From Bifidobacterium asteroides (GTDB lineage: Bacteria; Actinomycetota; Actinomycetes; Actinomycetales; Bifidobacteriaceae), in assembly GCF_003202755.1 (NCBI RefSeq), contig NZ_QGLK01000003.1, forward strand, positions 1-64,000: 64,000 nucleotides of DNA, given 5' to 3'. The notes under the pieces are model-generated. The model was not told the origin of the DNA. It ran no database searches and saw nothing but the letters and a program-made list of their open reading frames with translations. A program made the translations under genes and the position numbers. Below, piece by piece: positions 16,081 through 25,815 of this stretch (positions within the stretch are counted from its first letter, which is position 1; every line of letters begins with the position of its first letter).

Positions 16081-17357
16081 GCACTTTCCTCCTTACCCTT
16101 GTTGTCAGCTGCCGTAGCAGCTAGCGAGGGTATACGAGCCTGGAAGATCCAACCGTCAGGACCAGGACCTGAATGGAAGCTGCCGCCATGAGCTTGCAAT
16201 TCGGCTCTTAACCTGGCAAGGCCTGTACCGTTGTCACCGCCATCGTCAGCATCATTGTTCAAGAGCTGGCCATCATCACGAACGATGATGTCTATACAGC
16301 CCTGGCTGTCGTGATCCCAGGAGACCACAATGCGATTGACCTTCCGTCCATGGCGGAGGGCATTGGTGACTGCCTCCCTGGTCACGGTGAAAGCGAGGTT
16401 GGCCTGTTCGGAATCCTGCGGTCGATGGCCTGTCTCTGTCAGGGCAGTGCTGATTCCGGCTTGGCGGGCGTGGTCGAGAATGGGTTTGATGTCATCCCAG
16501 CCATGCCCCTCCCCTATGGACTGCGCTGGGTTGTTTTCAGTTCTTGCCTTTGATTGCAGGGTTTTTACAGCTGTCCGGGTGTCATCCAATCCCTGCCGTG
16601 CCAGGTCGTTGATCATAGAGACGGCCTCATCGATTTCCGGCTTTCCGCTGGCATGATCCATCCCCTCGGATAGGGCGATGATGGCGGTCAAGTCGTGACC
16701 CACGCTGTCGTGCAAATCGGCGGCGACCCTGGACTGATACATGGCCTGATCCCGCTCATGGGCCAGGGTTAGAGCATGCGAGTGCTCCTTCTCCAATGCC
16801 TGCTCTGACAAGTGTGATTGCCTTACGGAGCGTGAGAGGAAGGCGACTGTCAGGCATAGGGCGAATGCCAGACCAGTTGGATACAGAAGGTCGGTGAAGT
16901 GGACATCATGATGCCAGTTGGCAGAGAGCGCAATGCAGAGCAGGCCCAGAATGGCGGAACTACACAGCCCGGCTGCCAATGATGCCATGGTCTTGGCTTC
17001 TACAGCGCAGGCGTAGAGGCTGACGAGCCAGGGAATGATCAGATAGGTGCATCCCGAGCCATAGATTGCGGCAGAGAGCGCAAGCAATCCACTGACCGCC
17101 AGTAGGGTCGCCAAGGGATATAGTCGGCGCAGGCATAGGGTGACAAGTGTGAGAAAAATAATGACCACAAACAGGGGCAATCCCCAGCTGGCGGACTTCA
17201 CTACCTGGTAGAGGGTCCGGTTGGCGCTGCTCGGGGCGAGGATCAGCCTGGTCAGCATCATCGTCTCGTAGAGGGCGCAGAAAAAGACTGCCACGAAAGC
17301 CGTATATGGCCGGGTCCACAACTGAATCCAGCCTTGAGTTTTCTTGCCTGCTCTCAT
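16077..17357 (-). CDS. Sensor histidine kinase, HisKA_3 type
   Basis: Membrane helices fill about residues 20-185. The HisKA_3 dimerisation box AADLHDSVGHDLTAIIALSE carries the phospho-His (His216 from this start). The ATPase domain shows ALRHG, VRDDGQ and GTGLARLRAEL. The ATG at 17357 is chosen because GAAGAGG lies about 9 bases upstream; a GTG at 17408 would add 17 residues. It is 108 bases after the second permease gene and in the same orientation. With the response regulator it forms an intramembrane-type sensor probably linked to the ABC exporter. Confidence 0.93.
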   Translation of the reverse strand: MRAGKKTQGWIQLWTRPYTAFVAVFFCALYETMMLTRLILAPSSANRTLYQVVKSASWGLPLFVVIIFLTLVTLCLRRLYPLATLLAVSGLLALSAAIYGSGCTYLIIPWLVSLYACAVEAKTMASLAAGLCSSAILGLLCIALSANWHHDVHFTDLLYPTGLAFALCLTVAFLSRSVRQSHLSEQALEKEHSHALTLAHERDQAMYQSRVAADLHDSVGHDLTAIIALSEGMDHASGKPEIDEAVSMINDLARQGLDDTRTAVKTLQSKARTENNPAQSIGEGHGWDDIKPILDHARQAGISTALTETGHRPQDSEQANLAFTVTREAVTNALRHGRKVNRIVVSWDHDSQGCIDIIVRDDGQLLNNDADDGGDNGTGLARLRAELQAHGGSFHSGPGPDGWIFQARIPSLAATAADNKGKEESA

Positions 17358-17465
17358 CGGTGAGCCTCTTCCTGATAACTGCCGGTATTCCATTATGCTG
17401 TCAGACACTGAGATATGCGACCTTGCGAGTGCTGCATCCTCTTATTATGGATTTTGTATTTGAGG

Positions 17466-18266
17466 CTAAATGGCTCTGCGGGCCTGGTGTCGGAACATGA
17501 GGAGGCTGATCAGCACCCAGAGGATTGCCGCCATGCACGAACCCGCCATAGAAATCGTGGACGCGATATTGCCCATGTCGCGGGCGGCGGATGCAGTGGT
17601 GATCAGGGCCAGAGGATAAGGCAGCGCCAAGGCTGGTGCGGCAATCGACAGCGCACAGCCTGCCAGAGTGAGCAGAAACATGATGCTCATGGTTGAGGCA
17701 AAGGATTCGGCTCTGGCAGCTATGGCCTGGGTCAGAGTCATAATGACCCACACTGCCAACGTCATCGGTATGCCACGCATAAGATAGGGACCGAGTTCCG
17801 CTGGGTCGAAGCCTCCTACCAGAACACCCACGAGTATGAATTCGGATTCGAAGATGGTGACGGTAAGGAGGGAGGCCAGCAGTCCATGCATCACCTTCCC
17901 GGCTAGGGCAGTCCCGACCATGCCTGAGGCATTAAGACGCTGCCAGTTTCGTCCCTTGTGCTCGTTGGCTTCAACCTGGGCTGCAAAGGCCGCGACCAGG
18001 ACTGGCATGAAGACCATGCTTGGCAGAAGGATCGCCTGCCCCCAGACCGCAGCCCAGGTCACCCCTTGAGCCTGGAAGTCCGGTTTGTAGCTCTGATACT
18101 GGTCCCAACCGTTGAAGATTCCTACGGCGTCGAAGAGCATGGTGGCCAGCCAGTACCAGAGATTGCCGGCCTTGCGGATCTCCCATTTGAAGGCGGCCGC
18201 GATCGATGGCTTGTGGCGATGCATCGGGGTGATGGTTATAGCGTTTGCAGGGTATTGCCTGTTCAT
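17466..18266 (-). CDS. ABC-2 permease, lantibiotic-immunity type (LanG/MutG-like)
   Basis: A 266-residue membrane protein with six hydrophobic helices and a short basic N-terminus, like the ABC-2 permeases of the LanFEG/BcrAB group. It forms a four-base overlap with the permease gene before it and is the third gene after the ATPase. The two permeases together would form the membrane channel. A longer N-terminal extension (MNRQYPANAITITP) may not be part of the protein; MHRHKPS is an alternative start. Confidence 0.88.
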   Translation of the reverse strand: MNRQYPANAITITPMHRHKPSIAAAFKWEIRKAGNLWYWLATMLFDAVGIFNGWDQYQSYKPDFQAQGVTWAAVWGQAILLPSMVFMPVLVAAFAAQVEANEHKGRNWQRLNASGMVGTALAGKVMHGLLASLLTVTIFESEFILVGVLVGGFDPAELGPYLMRGIPMTLAVWVIMTLTQAIAARAESFASTMSIMFLLTLAGCALSIAAPALALPYPLALITTASAARDMGNIASTISMAGSCMAAILWVLISLLMFRHQARRAI

Positions 18267-19114
18267 CGGCCTGACTCCTTGACCTTGATGATGAATGCTG
18301 ATATTCCCGACCAGATAATGCAGGCCAGAAGGCTAGTGAGGACTTTTGGCCAGGGATTGGCGACCAAGGTCATTCTGGCAAAACCATCAGAGCTGGCTGA
18401 AAACAGGAACGGGCTGGCCGCGGAACTGATCCCGGCTGGGAAGAACCAGCCCAGAGCCGGCATATTCATCGGGCCCAGTCCAGTCCCGATCAGACCGGCT
18501 ATCACACCCAGACCCAGGCCTATGGCCTGCCTTTCGATAGTCAGGGAGAGGGCGAGTTGTATGGCCGTGACAGCCATGGATGACAAGCAAGCAATCAGTG
18601 CCGGAAGGAGTATGTATTCGGCCAGACTGCCATCGAGATGGAACCCTTGTGCTGAAGCTGCCAGCGGTATCCACACCAAAGGAATCACGAAACATAGCGA
18701 AATCACACACCCCGCAACTACGAGCTTGGCAAGAAACCTCCCAATCGCATTCTGGCCTAGGGATCGCCATTTGAGATCCATGCGCTCGCTGCTCTCCAGA
18801 ACGGCAAGCCGGCTGGTCAGCAGCGCTGCAAGGATGGGTGCCAGCAGACCGACAGTTTGGAAGATCTCACCTTGTGCAAGGGCTACGGTACGAGTGGCGG
18901 AGTTCGCAGACTCGGCTCGTTTCATGAAGGCCAAGCCCGACCATGCCGAAACCAGGGCAATCATGCCCAAGGCCATCCACCAAAATGAGGAGCCTTTCAA
19001 CTTGCGAAGCTCCATCGAAAGCAGAACAAGCAGCCTTCCTGGATGGGATGAGCGTGGCGGCTTTCCCGATCGAAATTCTTTGGGCCGCATGGAGAATGAT
19101 TCGACAGAGCTCAT
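18263..19114 (-). CDS. ABC-2 permease, lantibiotic-immunity type (LanE/MutE-like)
   Basis: Six hydrophobic helices over 283 residues, with the N-terminal cytoplasmic piece and first helix at about 40-65 and an ERMDLKWRSLGQNAIGR loop before the second helix pair, as in EpiE/MutE-type subunits. It overlaps the ATPase gene upstream and the other permease gene downstream by four bases each, so all three products are translated in step. Substrate is unknown; peptide antibiotics are the commonest for this group. Confidence 0.88.
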   Translation of the reverse strand: MSSVESFSMRPKEFRSGKPPRSSHPGRLLVLLSMELRKLKGSSFWWMALGMIALVSAWSGLAFMKRAESANSATRTVALAQGEIFQTVGLLAPILAALLTSRLAVLESSERMDLKWRSLGQNAIGRFLAKLVVAGCVISLCFVIPLVWIPLAASAQGFHLDGSLAEYILLPALIACLSSMAVTAIQLALSLTIERQAIGLGLGVIAGLIGTGLGPMNMPALGWFFPAGISSAASPFLFSASSDGFARMTLVANPWPKVLTSLLACIIWSGISAFIIKVKESGR

Positions 19115-20100
19115 CGTGCGCTCCTCTGTTTATGACCGAACGGCTCCACAGGGCCCTGCGCAACATGGTTCTGCGGGTTTTCCACTAGTTCAAGGAAGGC
19201 CTCTTCCAAGCTCTTCCGTTCGGCGGCGACACGGTATACCTGCAGACCATGCGATACCAGTCGAGTTACCAGCGACCCGATTTGCGGATCTGGTATCTCG
19301 GGAATGCGCAGGGTTGCGCTCTTCCTGATATATTCGTGTTGAATGCCTTGAGTTTCGAGCATCTCTGACGCGAGCCCAGGATCGGACACCCGTAGATCCA
19401 TATGACCCTCTTCCCGCAGGCTTTCCAAAGTTCCCTGGTAGAGCAAATGACCATCGGCAATGATGCCAACCACCGGAGCCATCTTTTCAATCTCCGACAG
19501 GATATGGCTGCTGATGATGACAGTGACCCCCTCCGAGGCGGCCAAGTCCATAATCATTCGTCGCACCTCGACCACCGCCTCGGCATCCAAGCCATTGGTG
19601 GGCTCATCCAGGAGCAGGAGCTCCGGACGCGAGATCAGCGCCATGGCGATGCCCAGCCGCTGCTTCATCCCCAGAGAGTAGGCGCCCGCCTTCCTCTTCT
19701 CGTATCCCCGTAATCCAACCTTGGTGAGCACTTCTGAGGCAGCCGAAACTGGCAGATCCAGATAATCGGCTACCATGCGGCAGTTATCGAGACCTGATAG
19801 GCCTGGATAGAAGCTGGGTCCTTCAATCATGGAGCCCACACGGCCCGGCTGAATCCTGCTCTTCTTTCCGACCTGCTGTCCAAGCATCCATATGCTTCCA
19901 GCAGTCGGTTTTGTCAATCCCAGGAGGAGTTTCATGGTGGTCGATTTTCCGGCTCCGTTTGGTCCCAGCAGTCCGTAGACCCCGCCTGCCGGCACCCGTA
20001 GATTCAGTCCATCCACGGCTTTGAATCCGCCATAGGCCTTGACCAACCCCTGTGTGGACACAGCCAGTTGCGGTTCGTTGTTTCCGTCCGTATATGCCAT
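19111..20100 (-). CDS. ABC transporter ATP-binding protein (BcrA/LanF-like)
   Basis: All nucleotide-binding motifs are present: Walker A GPNGAGKS at 46-53, signature SLGMKQR, Walker B LLLLDEPTNGLD and the switch His in ISSHILSEIE. The C-terminal region after about 225 is typical of BcrA/NatA-like subunits. It begins the operon ATPase - permease - permease - kinase - regulator (20100 to 15406). A MerR-TipAS regulator is divergently transcribed from the same intergenic region, so two regulators may act on this exporter. Confidence 0.95.
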   Translation of the reverse strand: MAYTDGNNEPQLAVSTQGLVKAYGGFKAVDGLNLRVPAGGVYGLLGPNGAGKSTTMKLLLGLTKPTAGSIWMLGQQVGKKSRIQPGRVGSMIEGPSFYPGLSGLDNCRMVADYLDLPVSAASEVLTKVGLRGYEKRKAGAYSLGMKQRLGIAMALISRPELLLLDEPTNGLDAEAVVEVRRMIMDLAASEGVTVIISSHILSEIEKMAPVVGIIADGHLLYQGTLESLREEGHMDLRVSDPGLASEMLETQGIQHEYIRKSATLRIPEIPDPQIGSLVTRLVSHGLQVYRVAAERKSLEEAFLELVENPQNHVAQGPVEPFGHKQRSAR

Positions 20101-20427
20101 TGCGCCTCCCCTTCCAATCGGAATTCAACTGATTCCTATGCAAGTTCGACGGGCGCAATCCTTCAACGCGGGAAAAGAAACTGTCCCCTGTAGGGGACAC
20201 GTCGCTGCTGACGAGGCTGATTTACATCCGGGAGAAAGGCGCCTCGCTGGATTGAGTCGTCTTCATGATTGGATAGAGAACACTTCGCAAACGAGCAGGA
20301 CCAAAGCATCCTCCCCAAGAACCTGTTATTGGGATGCTTGGGGCCGGTGTGTGCATGCACTGCCTCATCCATCCCCAGGAAACAATTGATTTGACCTTGA
20401 CATGATGGCAGGGTTTAGGGCCAAGGC
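20101..20427. promoter_or_regulatory. Divergent regulatory region, exporter and MerR regulator
   Basis: The 327 bases carry two dyads worth noting. tgtcccc-tgta-ggggaca at 20182-20199 is a 7-bp perfect hairpin that could be an operator. ccttg (20395-20399) and caagg (20422-20426) flank 22 bases just before the MerR ATG, and resemble the inverted repeat that MerR-family activators bind between promoter elements. A third stem pairs aagcatcc with ggatgctt near 20306-20340. Confidence 0.5.
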
Positions 20428-21231
20428 ATGACACGTGAGAGCGAATTCAGTGGCGAAGGCAGCAAGAGCGGCTTGAGCATCGGTCAGATGTCTGAACTTA
20501 CAGGGGTCAGTAGGAGAATGCTGCGCCACTGGGAAGAGGAAGGACTGATCTATCCCATTCGTGGACTGTCGAATTACCGGCAATATATGCAGGATGATGT
20601 CGCACGGCTGGAGCGAATTGTGACCTACAGGGAGATGGGATTCAATGCCAGACAAATGAAGGCATTGCTCAATTGCAAGACACCCTTGGCCTTGGACGAG
20701 TTGCAGGGACAGCGCTCGCGAATTGATGAGAAAATCCAGCATCTTAGGAAAGCTGCGGATCGTCTGGACCGACTCATAGCCCTTGCCGAGGGAAAGTCAG
20801 GTAATGATTCAGCTCCTACGAAGATCGATCAGGAGGACCGGTACTTTTCGGAAGCGTACGAACGCTGGGGTGCTAGCAGACAGTGGCTTGAGTATGCGGA
20901 GCGAAAAGCTTCCCGCTCCGAACAAGAACAGAAAAAGGACATGACCCGGCTTAAAGACGTGGAAAGTGAGATTGCACAAGCCAAACGAAAAGGGCTGGCT
21001 CCGACATCAGATAAGGTTCTCGAACTGATTGACGAACATCGGCAGGCTTTGTCATGGTTCCATGTGACGCCGTCCATGCATGTCATTCTGGGGCGAATGT
21101 ATGTGGCCGACCCGCGTTTCAGGCGCCATTACGAACAACTGGAACCTGGATTGGCGAAATGGATGCTGGTTGCAATCGAAACTGCAGCGCGTGCAAACGG
21201 GATAGATCCGGCAACCGTCAAATGGGAGTGA
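20428..21231 (+). CDS. MerR-family regulator with TipAS drug-binding domain
   Basis: Residues 16-85 form a MerR winged helix (SIGQMSELTGVSRRMLRHWE, then YRQYMQDDVARLERIV), followed by a coiled-coil dimer helix (about 85-125) and a C-terminal TipAS-like domain of 140 residues (YFSEAYERWGASRQWLEYAE; ALSWFHVTPSMHVILGRMYV). TipAS domains bind thiopeptides and other antibiotics. It is divergent from the ABC-exporter operon and lies before a VOC-domain gene, so it likely turns on the exporter or itself on exposure. AAGG lies 3 bases before the ATG. The regulated genes are inferred from position. Confidence 0.88.
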   Translation: MTRESEFSGEGSKSGLSIGQMSELTGVSRRMLRHWEEEGLIYPIRGLSNYRQYMQDDVARLERIVTYREMGFNARQMKALLNCKTPLALDELQGQRSRIDEKIQHLRKAADRLDRLIALAEGKSGNDSAPTKIDQEDRYFSEAYERWGASRQWLEYAERKASRSEQEQKKDMTRLKDVESEIAQAKRKGLAPTSDKVLELIDEHRQALSWFHVTPSMHVILGRMYVADPRFRRHYEQLEPGLAKWMLVAIETAARANGIDPATVKWE

Positions 21232-21315
21232 TGCAGTCAGTATCTTCCGTCTACGTATCACTTTTTCTGTTTGACTACCCAATTCAAAACACTTCAACTA
21301 AGGAACGAGGTAACC

Positions 21316-21843
21316 ATGGACAACCATGACCAGCCCAAAGCTACTGCTTATGCAGGTGCAGGCATAAGTCCAGTGCCGGAGCCGGGGAAGGATGCGGAAC
21401 CGCCGGAGCCTTATAGGGGCATCTATCTCATGCTCATGTTCATGTGCCTGTATAGCGACGATCTAGATGAATCAGAGGTTTTCTGGACGCAGGGATTGGG
21501 TTTCATCAATTTATACACCATGCCGGGCATGATGATTCACTTGAGGCGCTGGGCCTTTCAGGATGTGCTGATTCGTAAGAGTGGTTCCAATACTTGTGGC
21601 CCTGATACAGATATGGAGTCCATAGGAAGTCTGAGCGTAGCAGTCACGGAAAAGCAGATCAGCAAGATTGTGGATGCATGCGAGCGCCTTCGTCCTGGCT
21701 CCACTTCAGCTCCATTACGTAAGCCGTGGAACTCACTCGAAGCCAGGATTCACACTCCGGAAGGCCTGATTCTTATTCTGACAGCCGCTTTGGCTGTCGA
21801 CAAACAGAAGGCTCAAGTTTATCTGAACTCGCACGGTCAATGA
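21316..21843 (+). CDS. VOC/glyoxalase-like domain protein
   Basis: A 175-residue soluble protein with one VOC-type (glyoxalase/bleomycin-resistance) domain: FMCLYSDDLDESEVFWTQGL begins the domain, a second half ends with LEARIHTPEGLILILTAAL. Members of this superfamily bind small molecules or metals, some as drug-binding proteins. gaggt sits seven bases before the ATG at 21316, which is preferred to the longer frame at 21271. It follows the MerR-TipAS gene by about 85 bases and may be co-transcribed. A role in resistance is inferred only from that neighbour. Confidence 0.7.
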   Translation: MDNHDQPKATAYAGAGISPVPEPGKDAEPPEPYRGIYLMLMFMCLYSDDLDESEVFWTQGLGFINLYTMPGMMIHLRRWAFQDVLIRKSGSNTCGPDTDMESIGSLSVAVTEKQISKIVDACERLRPGSTSAPLRKPWNSLEARIHTPEGLILILTAALAVDKQKAQVYLNSHGQ

Positions 21844-22064
21844 ACAAAGATGAAGTACCTCCCCTACTCGTGATTTGATTGAAAGAGCAACGATTAGATG
21901 TCTCGAACGGCCGAATGAAAAATATATAAGACTTATAACGTTTGTTCTTGTATAAAGCCGGTTCTTGCCCCTGGATTCGAAAGAGGCTATCGCTTAAGGG
22001 GCTATCGGTTAGCGGGCTATTGGTTATTGAAGTTAGTCCAGTTATGGAAGTTAGGCCAGCAGGT

Positions 22065-22694
22065 TTACTGCTCGGATTTCAAGCCTAGAGTTTCGATGGC
22101 TTCCGCTACTGCAGCCGTGCGATCGCTGACCTCCAATTTGGCGAAGATCCGACTGAAGTATGTTTTTACTGTTGCCTCGCTGATGTATAAGTGTTCTGCG
22201 ATTTGCCGATTGGTCATGCCTTTGGCGGCCTCGCGCAGCACACGTGTCTCTTGTTCGGACAGTGCTGGTCTGGTCGCAGGGCGCAGCGCCTTGCTGACTG
22301 CTTCCGCGGCGGTCGGATTCAGGACAGTGGACCCTGCAACAGTGTCACGGATAGCTTGGGCCAAGACATGAGGTTCTACGTCTTTCAGCAGATAGCTATT
22401 GGCTCCGGCTTCTATGGCCGGCAGAATATCGTGGTCGGAATCGTAAGTGGTAAGGATCAATACCTTGGTTTTGGGATAAGAAGCCAGCACTTTCCGGGTG
22501 ACTTCAGGACCGTTCATATCAGGCATCCGCAAATCGAGTAGCAATAAATCCGGACGTGTCTTCGCTACAGCCTCTATGGCCTGGGCGCCATTACATGCTT
22601 CGGCAACCACTTCAAGGTCTGCATGGCGTTTCAGCATGCTGCGTATGCCCTCCCGAACCATGGGGTGGTCGTCGGCCATGACAAGTCGGATCAT
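22065..22694 (-). CDS. NarL/LuxR-family response regulator
   Basis: Receiver domain with D8/D9, phospho-acceptor D54 (LLLLDLRMPDM) and Lys in YLLKDV, then a LuxR-type HTH (LSEQETRVLREAAKGMTNRQ ... VKTYFSRIFAKLEV). Four bases overlap the histidine kinase upstream. It differs from the regulator at 15406 and is paired with its own kinase. The MFS gene upstream of the kinase is the likely target. Confidence 0.95.
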   Translation of the reverse strand: MIRLVMADDHPMVREGIRSMLKRHADLEVVAEACNGAQAIEAVAKTRPDLLLLDLRMPDMNGPEVTRKVLASYPKTKVLILTTYDSDHDILPAIEAGANSYLLKDVEPHVLAQAIRDTVAGSTVLNPTAAEAVSKALRPATRPALSEQETRVLREAAKGMTNRQIAEHLYISEATVKTYFSRIFAKLEVSDRTAAVAEAIETLGLKSEQ

Positions 22695-24073
22695 CTTTCC
22701 TCCTTATCTGGTCGAGTAGTGTTACTTGGTCTTTCGACAGGAATATTTACAGTTATGGAGGTGCCTTGCCCGGGAACGGAGGTTACCGTACAGCGCCCAC
22801 CCGCGTCTTGAGCTCGTTTGGCCATATCTCGCAGACCATAGCCATGACCAGCCTTTTCCATCTCCTGGAAATCCAAGTTCTGAATATCAAAACCACAACC
22901 ATCATCCTTGATCTGAAGTTCCAGGAGTTCCGGCCTTTTCAAAAGCAAGCTCACCTGTACATGCTTGGCATTGGCATGCTTGGAAATATTAGTCAGGGAT
23001 TCCTGGACTATACGCAGCAGGTTGACCTCGGTCTGCTTAGGCAAGGGCGGCAAGGTTCGTTGAATCTGGCACTGTGATTGAAAACCTGTCTTTGCTGCGG
23101 CGGCATGCACTGTCCGCTCCAGGGCCGTCTTCAGATCCCTGCCATCCAGATCGGCCGGTACCGAATCCGCAATCATTCTTCTGGTGTCATCCAAAGAACC
23201 CTTCGACGTGCTGGCGATCATTTCCAAATGTTTCTGAGCTGCAGGTATGTCGTCGATCAGTTCTTCATGAGCTACCCTGGCCAAGGCCAGAATGGAAGTC
23301 AAAGACTGGGCGATCGTGTCATGCATTTCGTTGGCCACACGTTCACGCTCGATGGACGCTCCTTCGGCTCTGCTGAGTCTGCGAATCGTCTCTTGTTGAG
23401 ACTCCATTTTGTCCAGCAGCATTTGATTATGTCCGTTGGTCAAAGCCAGGACATTAAAGGACTTTCCAATCATTGCGGAGAATACCACTACGAGAATCAT
23501 GAGCATAAGATTGCCGGTTAGGTCGGTACCTAAGAATCTCTTTCCTGCTAACACCATGGCCAAATAGGCTATATTCAGGACTCCTACCAACCCCAGAGCA
23601 GGAAGGTAGGAAAAAGCGATGAAGAGTTGTGGCACGATAAACAGCTGAGCCAGAATAGCGGTACCATCCAACCAAGCGCCCATGGGCAGGCAGGCCAGCG
23701 TCAGCAGAGCGAAAATCCAACCATATGGTCCTGTTTTGCTTACTGGCTGATCTGCCGTTTGCCGATCAAACCTTTCAGACTTGTCATATACCCTAGGCAG
23801 AACCAAGATCATGAAGAATAGGCAGGGCAATAGGATGAGAAAGCTTGAAACAAGTTTATAGGTCATGGATGCAGTCGAGAAGAAGCAATTGGCTCCTACT
23901 ACGCAGCCTGCTTCCACAATGAAATACCAGTTCCAGGTGTTATGAAGACGTTGACGCTGGGCATCGGTTCTTGCGGTCGCGTCAAGTTGACCGTCGCCGC
24001 AATCACCATTTAGATTCATTGAAAGCTGGTCTTGCTGTTGGTTTTCTCGATTAATTCCCTCAGTGATTTTCAC
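22691..24073 (-). CDS. Sensor histidine kinase, HisKA_3 type
   Basis: About six membrane helices (residues 48-210), then a HisKA_3 box NEMHDTIAQSLTSILALARV with His251 and a HATPase domain (NLLRIVQESLTNISKHANAK; DDGCGFD; GHGYGLRDMAKRA). A GTG start at 24073 with GGGAGA seven bases upstream is used. It overlaps its response regulator by four bases and follows the MFS gene by 98 bases, so MFS, kinase and regulator probably form one transcript. Confidence 0.93.
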   Translation of the reverse strand: MKITEGINRENQQQDQLSMNLNGDCGDGQLDATARTDAQRQRLHNTWNWYFIVEAGCVVGANCFFSTASMTYKLVSSFLILLPCLFFMILVLPRVYDKSERFDRQTADQPVSKTGPYGWIFALLTLACLPMGAWLDGTAILAQLFIVPQLFIAFSYLPALGLVGVLNIAYLAMVLAGKRFLGTDLTGNLMLMILVVVFSAMIGKSFNVLALTNGHNQMLLDKMESQQETIRRLSRAEGASIERERVANEMHDTIAQSLTSILALARVAHEELIDDIPAAQKHLEMIASTSKGSLDDTRRMIADSVPADLDGRDLKTALERTVHAAAAKTGFQSQCQIQRTLPPLPKQTEVNLLRIVQESLTNISKHANAKHVQVSLLLKRPELLELQIKDDGCGFDIQNLDFQEMEKAGHGYGLRDMAKRAQDAGGRCTVTSVPGQGTSITVNIPVERPSNTTRPDKEER

Positions 24074-24171
24074 TCATGTCTCCCATGACTTGCACACTTA
24101 TTCACCCTACTGCCAAAATGCCTGTAGAAATCGTCGGGTTTTCCTGTTTCCGAGCCTCGAAACCGGGATCT

Positions 24172-25815
24172 TCATTGGTTTTTGATTGTCTTACCAGCGA
24201 AAATTTGCTTGCCTTTTCGGGGATACAAGAGAGCCAAGGGAATGAATAGCAAGGACAGACAACCCATTGCTAGGAAGACCTTGCTGCTGCCGCTGGCATA
24301 GGAGGCCCTGATCAGAGGCTTGATCATATTCCGCATGGATCGGGGCATACTGGCGAATTGTGATTGAGCACCTGCCGAAGTTCCGGATCCAATAGTATCT
24401 GCGATGGCTTGCGCTCGGGATGCACTTACTCCGTACTTGCCCAAGGCTTTATGAATATCCAGGGCAAAATAATGGGTGCACAATGGTCCAAGCATTGCCA
24501 TGCCCAAGGCGCCGCCGAAGTTTTTGAAGGTCTGATTGATGGCAGTGACTTCGCCATAAGAGGCGTTGATGGCCCGATTGACCGCATCAGTGGATGATGG
24601 CGAGAACATGAATCCGATACCTGCACCCGCAACCACCATGGAAAGTGACAGCCAGACGGTATTGGAGGGCAGACCTTTATCGAGTGAACCGGCTGTAAGC
24701 GACATGAGGGAGAAACCCGTTGCGGCTATCAAGCCGGCAATCAGCAATACCGGTTTCATGCCATGTCTGTTGAAGAGTTGGGCGCCTAACAAGGCGGAAA
24801 CCAGGAAACCTAAGAAAAAGTAGAGGATGAATAGGCTGGTCATCAATGTTGACCGGTTGAGTGCAAGGAGCCCATAGACGCTGAGGAAGTACATGATGGG
24901 TTGGAAGATCACGGCGGCTACCAACATGGCGAGCTGGGAAATGTCGAATGGTGGGTTGCGGAAGATTCTGAGTTTAATGATTGGATTGTCAACGTGCGAA
25001 TCCCAGAAGCCGAACACCAGGAATAGCACAAGGCTGGCACCAAAACTGGCAATAATGCGCCAATCCGACCAGCCAACGGTGCTGCCCTGTTGAATCGGCA
25101 CGATCAGAGCTATCATGGCGAGTCCTACGGCCAGGCCGCCAGCCCAATCAATATGCTGACTGCCGTGTTCGGTTGTGGGTGAGTCCTTCGGAATCATCGA
25201 GACGATCATGGCGATTGCCGCCAGAGCCAGAGGCAGATTGATGAAGAAGATGTCGCGCCAGGAGTATTGAATCAGCCAAGAGCCCAGAATGGGGCCCAAA
25301 CATGTCATGGCTCCTGTGATGGCGAAGAACAGAGCCATGTTTCCGGCCCTCCTGTTTTCGGCCGAGTAGGAGAACAGAATACCGATAGCGGCCGGGAACA
25401 TCATGGCTGAACCAATGCCTTGGAGCGCTCGGGAGAAGATCATCAGCATCAGCGAGACTGAATTTGCAGGAACAAGTCCGCAACATAAACTGCCAATTCC
25501 AAAAAGGAATGTACCTGAAAGCATGATGCGCTTGTAGCCCGCTAGATCAGACAGATGCCCGCAGATGGGGAAAGTGGCGGCCGCAGCCAGCATGTAGGCG
25601 TTGACAATCCACTGTATGCCGCTTGCGGTCAGACCCAGACCTGATTGGACTGCCTGACTCGATAAGGAGACGATTGTCGAATCTATGTTGGTCATAGAGA
25701 CGGCGACAATAAGTCCAATCATGATCAGGCTGAGTTTTTTGTGATTGATAGGAGGTTGTGAACCCTCAATCACTGGCAAGGGGTCTTCTTGTCTTTTGAC
25801 TTCGCGATCTTGCAT
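24172..25815 (-). CDS. DHA2-family multidrug MFS transporter (EmrB/QacA-like)
   Basis: A 547-residue, 14-helix drug:H+ antiporter. It has D-x-T-I-V in TM1 (NIDSTIVSLSSQA), the motif A-like loop GHLSDLAGYKRIMLSG between TM2 and TM3, and the TM5 motif C (ITGAMTCLGPILGSWLIQ). The first 30 residues are cytoplasmic and charged. GAGAGA precedes the ATG at 25815. It leads an operon with a kinase and response regulator that would sense the exported compound or membrane damage. The substrate is unknown. Confidence 0.92.
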   Translation of the reverse strand: MQDREVKRQEDPLPVIEGSQPPINHKKLSLIMIGLIVAVSMTNIDSTIVSLSSQAVQSGLGLTASGIQWIVNAYMLAAAATFPICGHLSDLAGYKRIMLSGTFLFGIGSLCCGLVPANSVSLMLMIFSRALQGIGSAMMFPAAIGILFSYSAENRRAGNMALFFAITGAMTCLGPILGSWLIQYSWRDIFFINLPLALAAIAMIVSMIPKDSPTTEHGSQHIDWAGGLAVGLAMIALIVPIQQGSTVGWSDWRIIASFGASLVLFLVFGFWDSHVDNPIIKLRIFRNPPFDISQLAMLVAAVIFQPIMYFLSVYGLLALNRSTLMTSLFILYFFLGFLVSALLGAQLFNRHGMKPVLLIAGLIAATGFSLMSLTAGSLDKGLPSNTVWLSLSMVVAGAGIGFMFSPSSTDAVNRAINASYGEVTAINQTFKNFGGALGMAMLGPLCTHYFALDIHKALGKYGVSASRAQAIADTIGSGTSAGAQSQFASMPRSMRNMIKPLIRASYASGSSKVFLAMGCLSLLFIPLALLYPRKGKQIFAGKTIKNQ

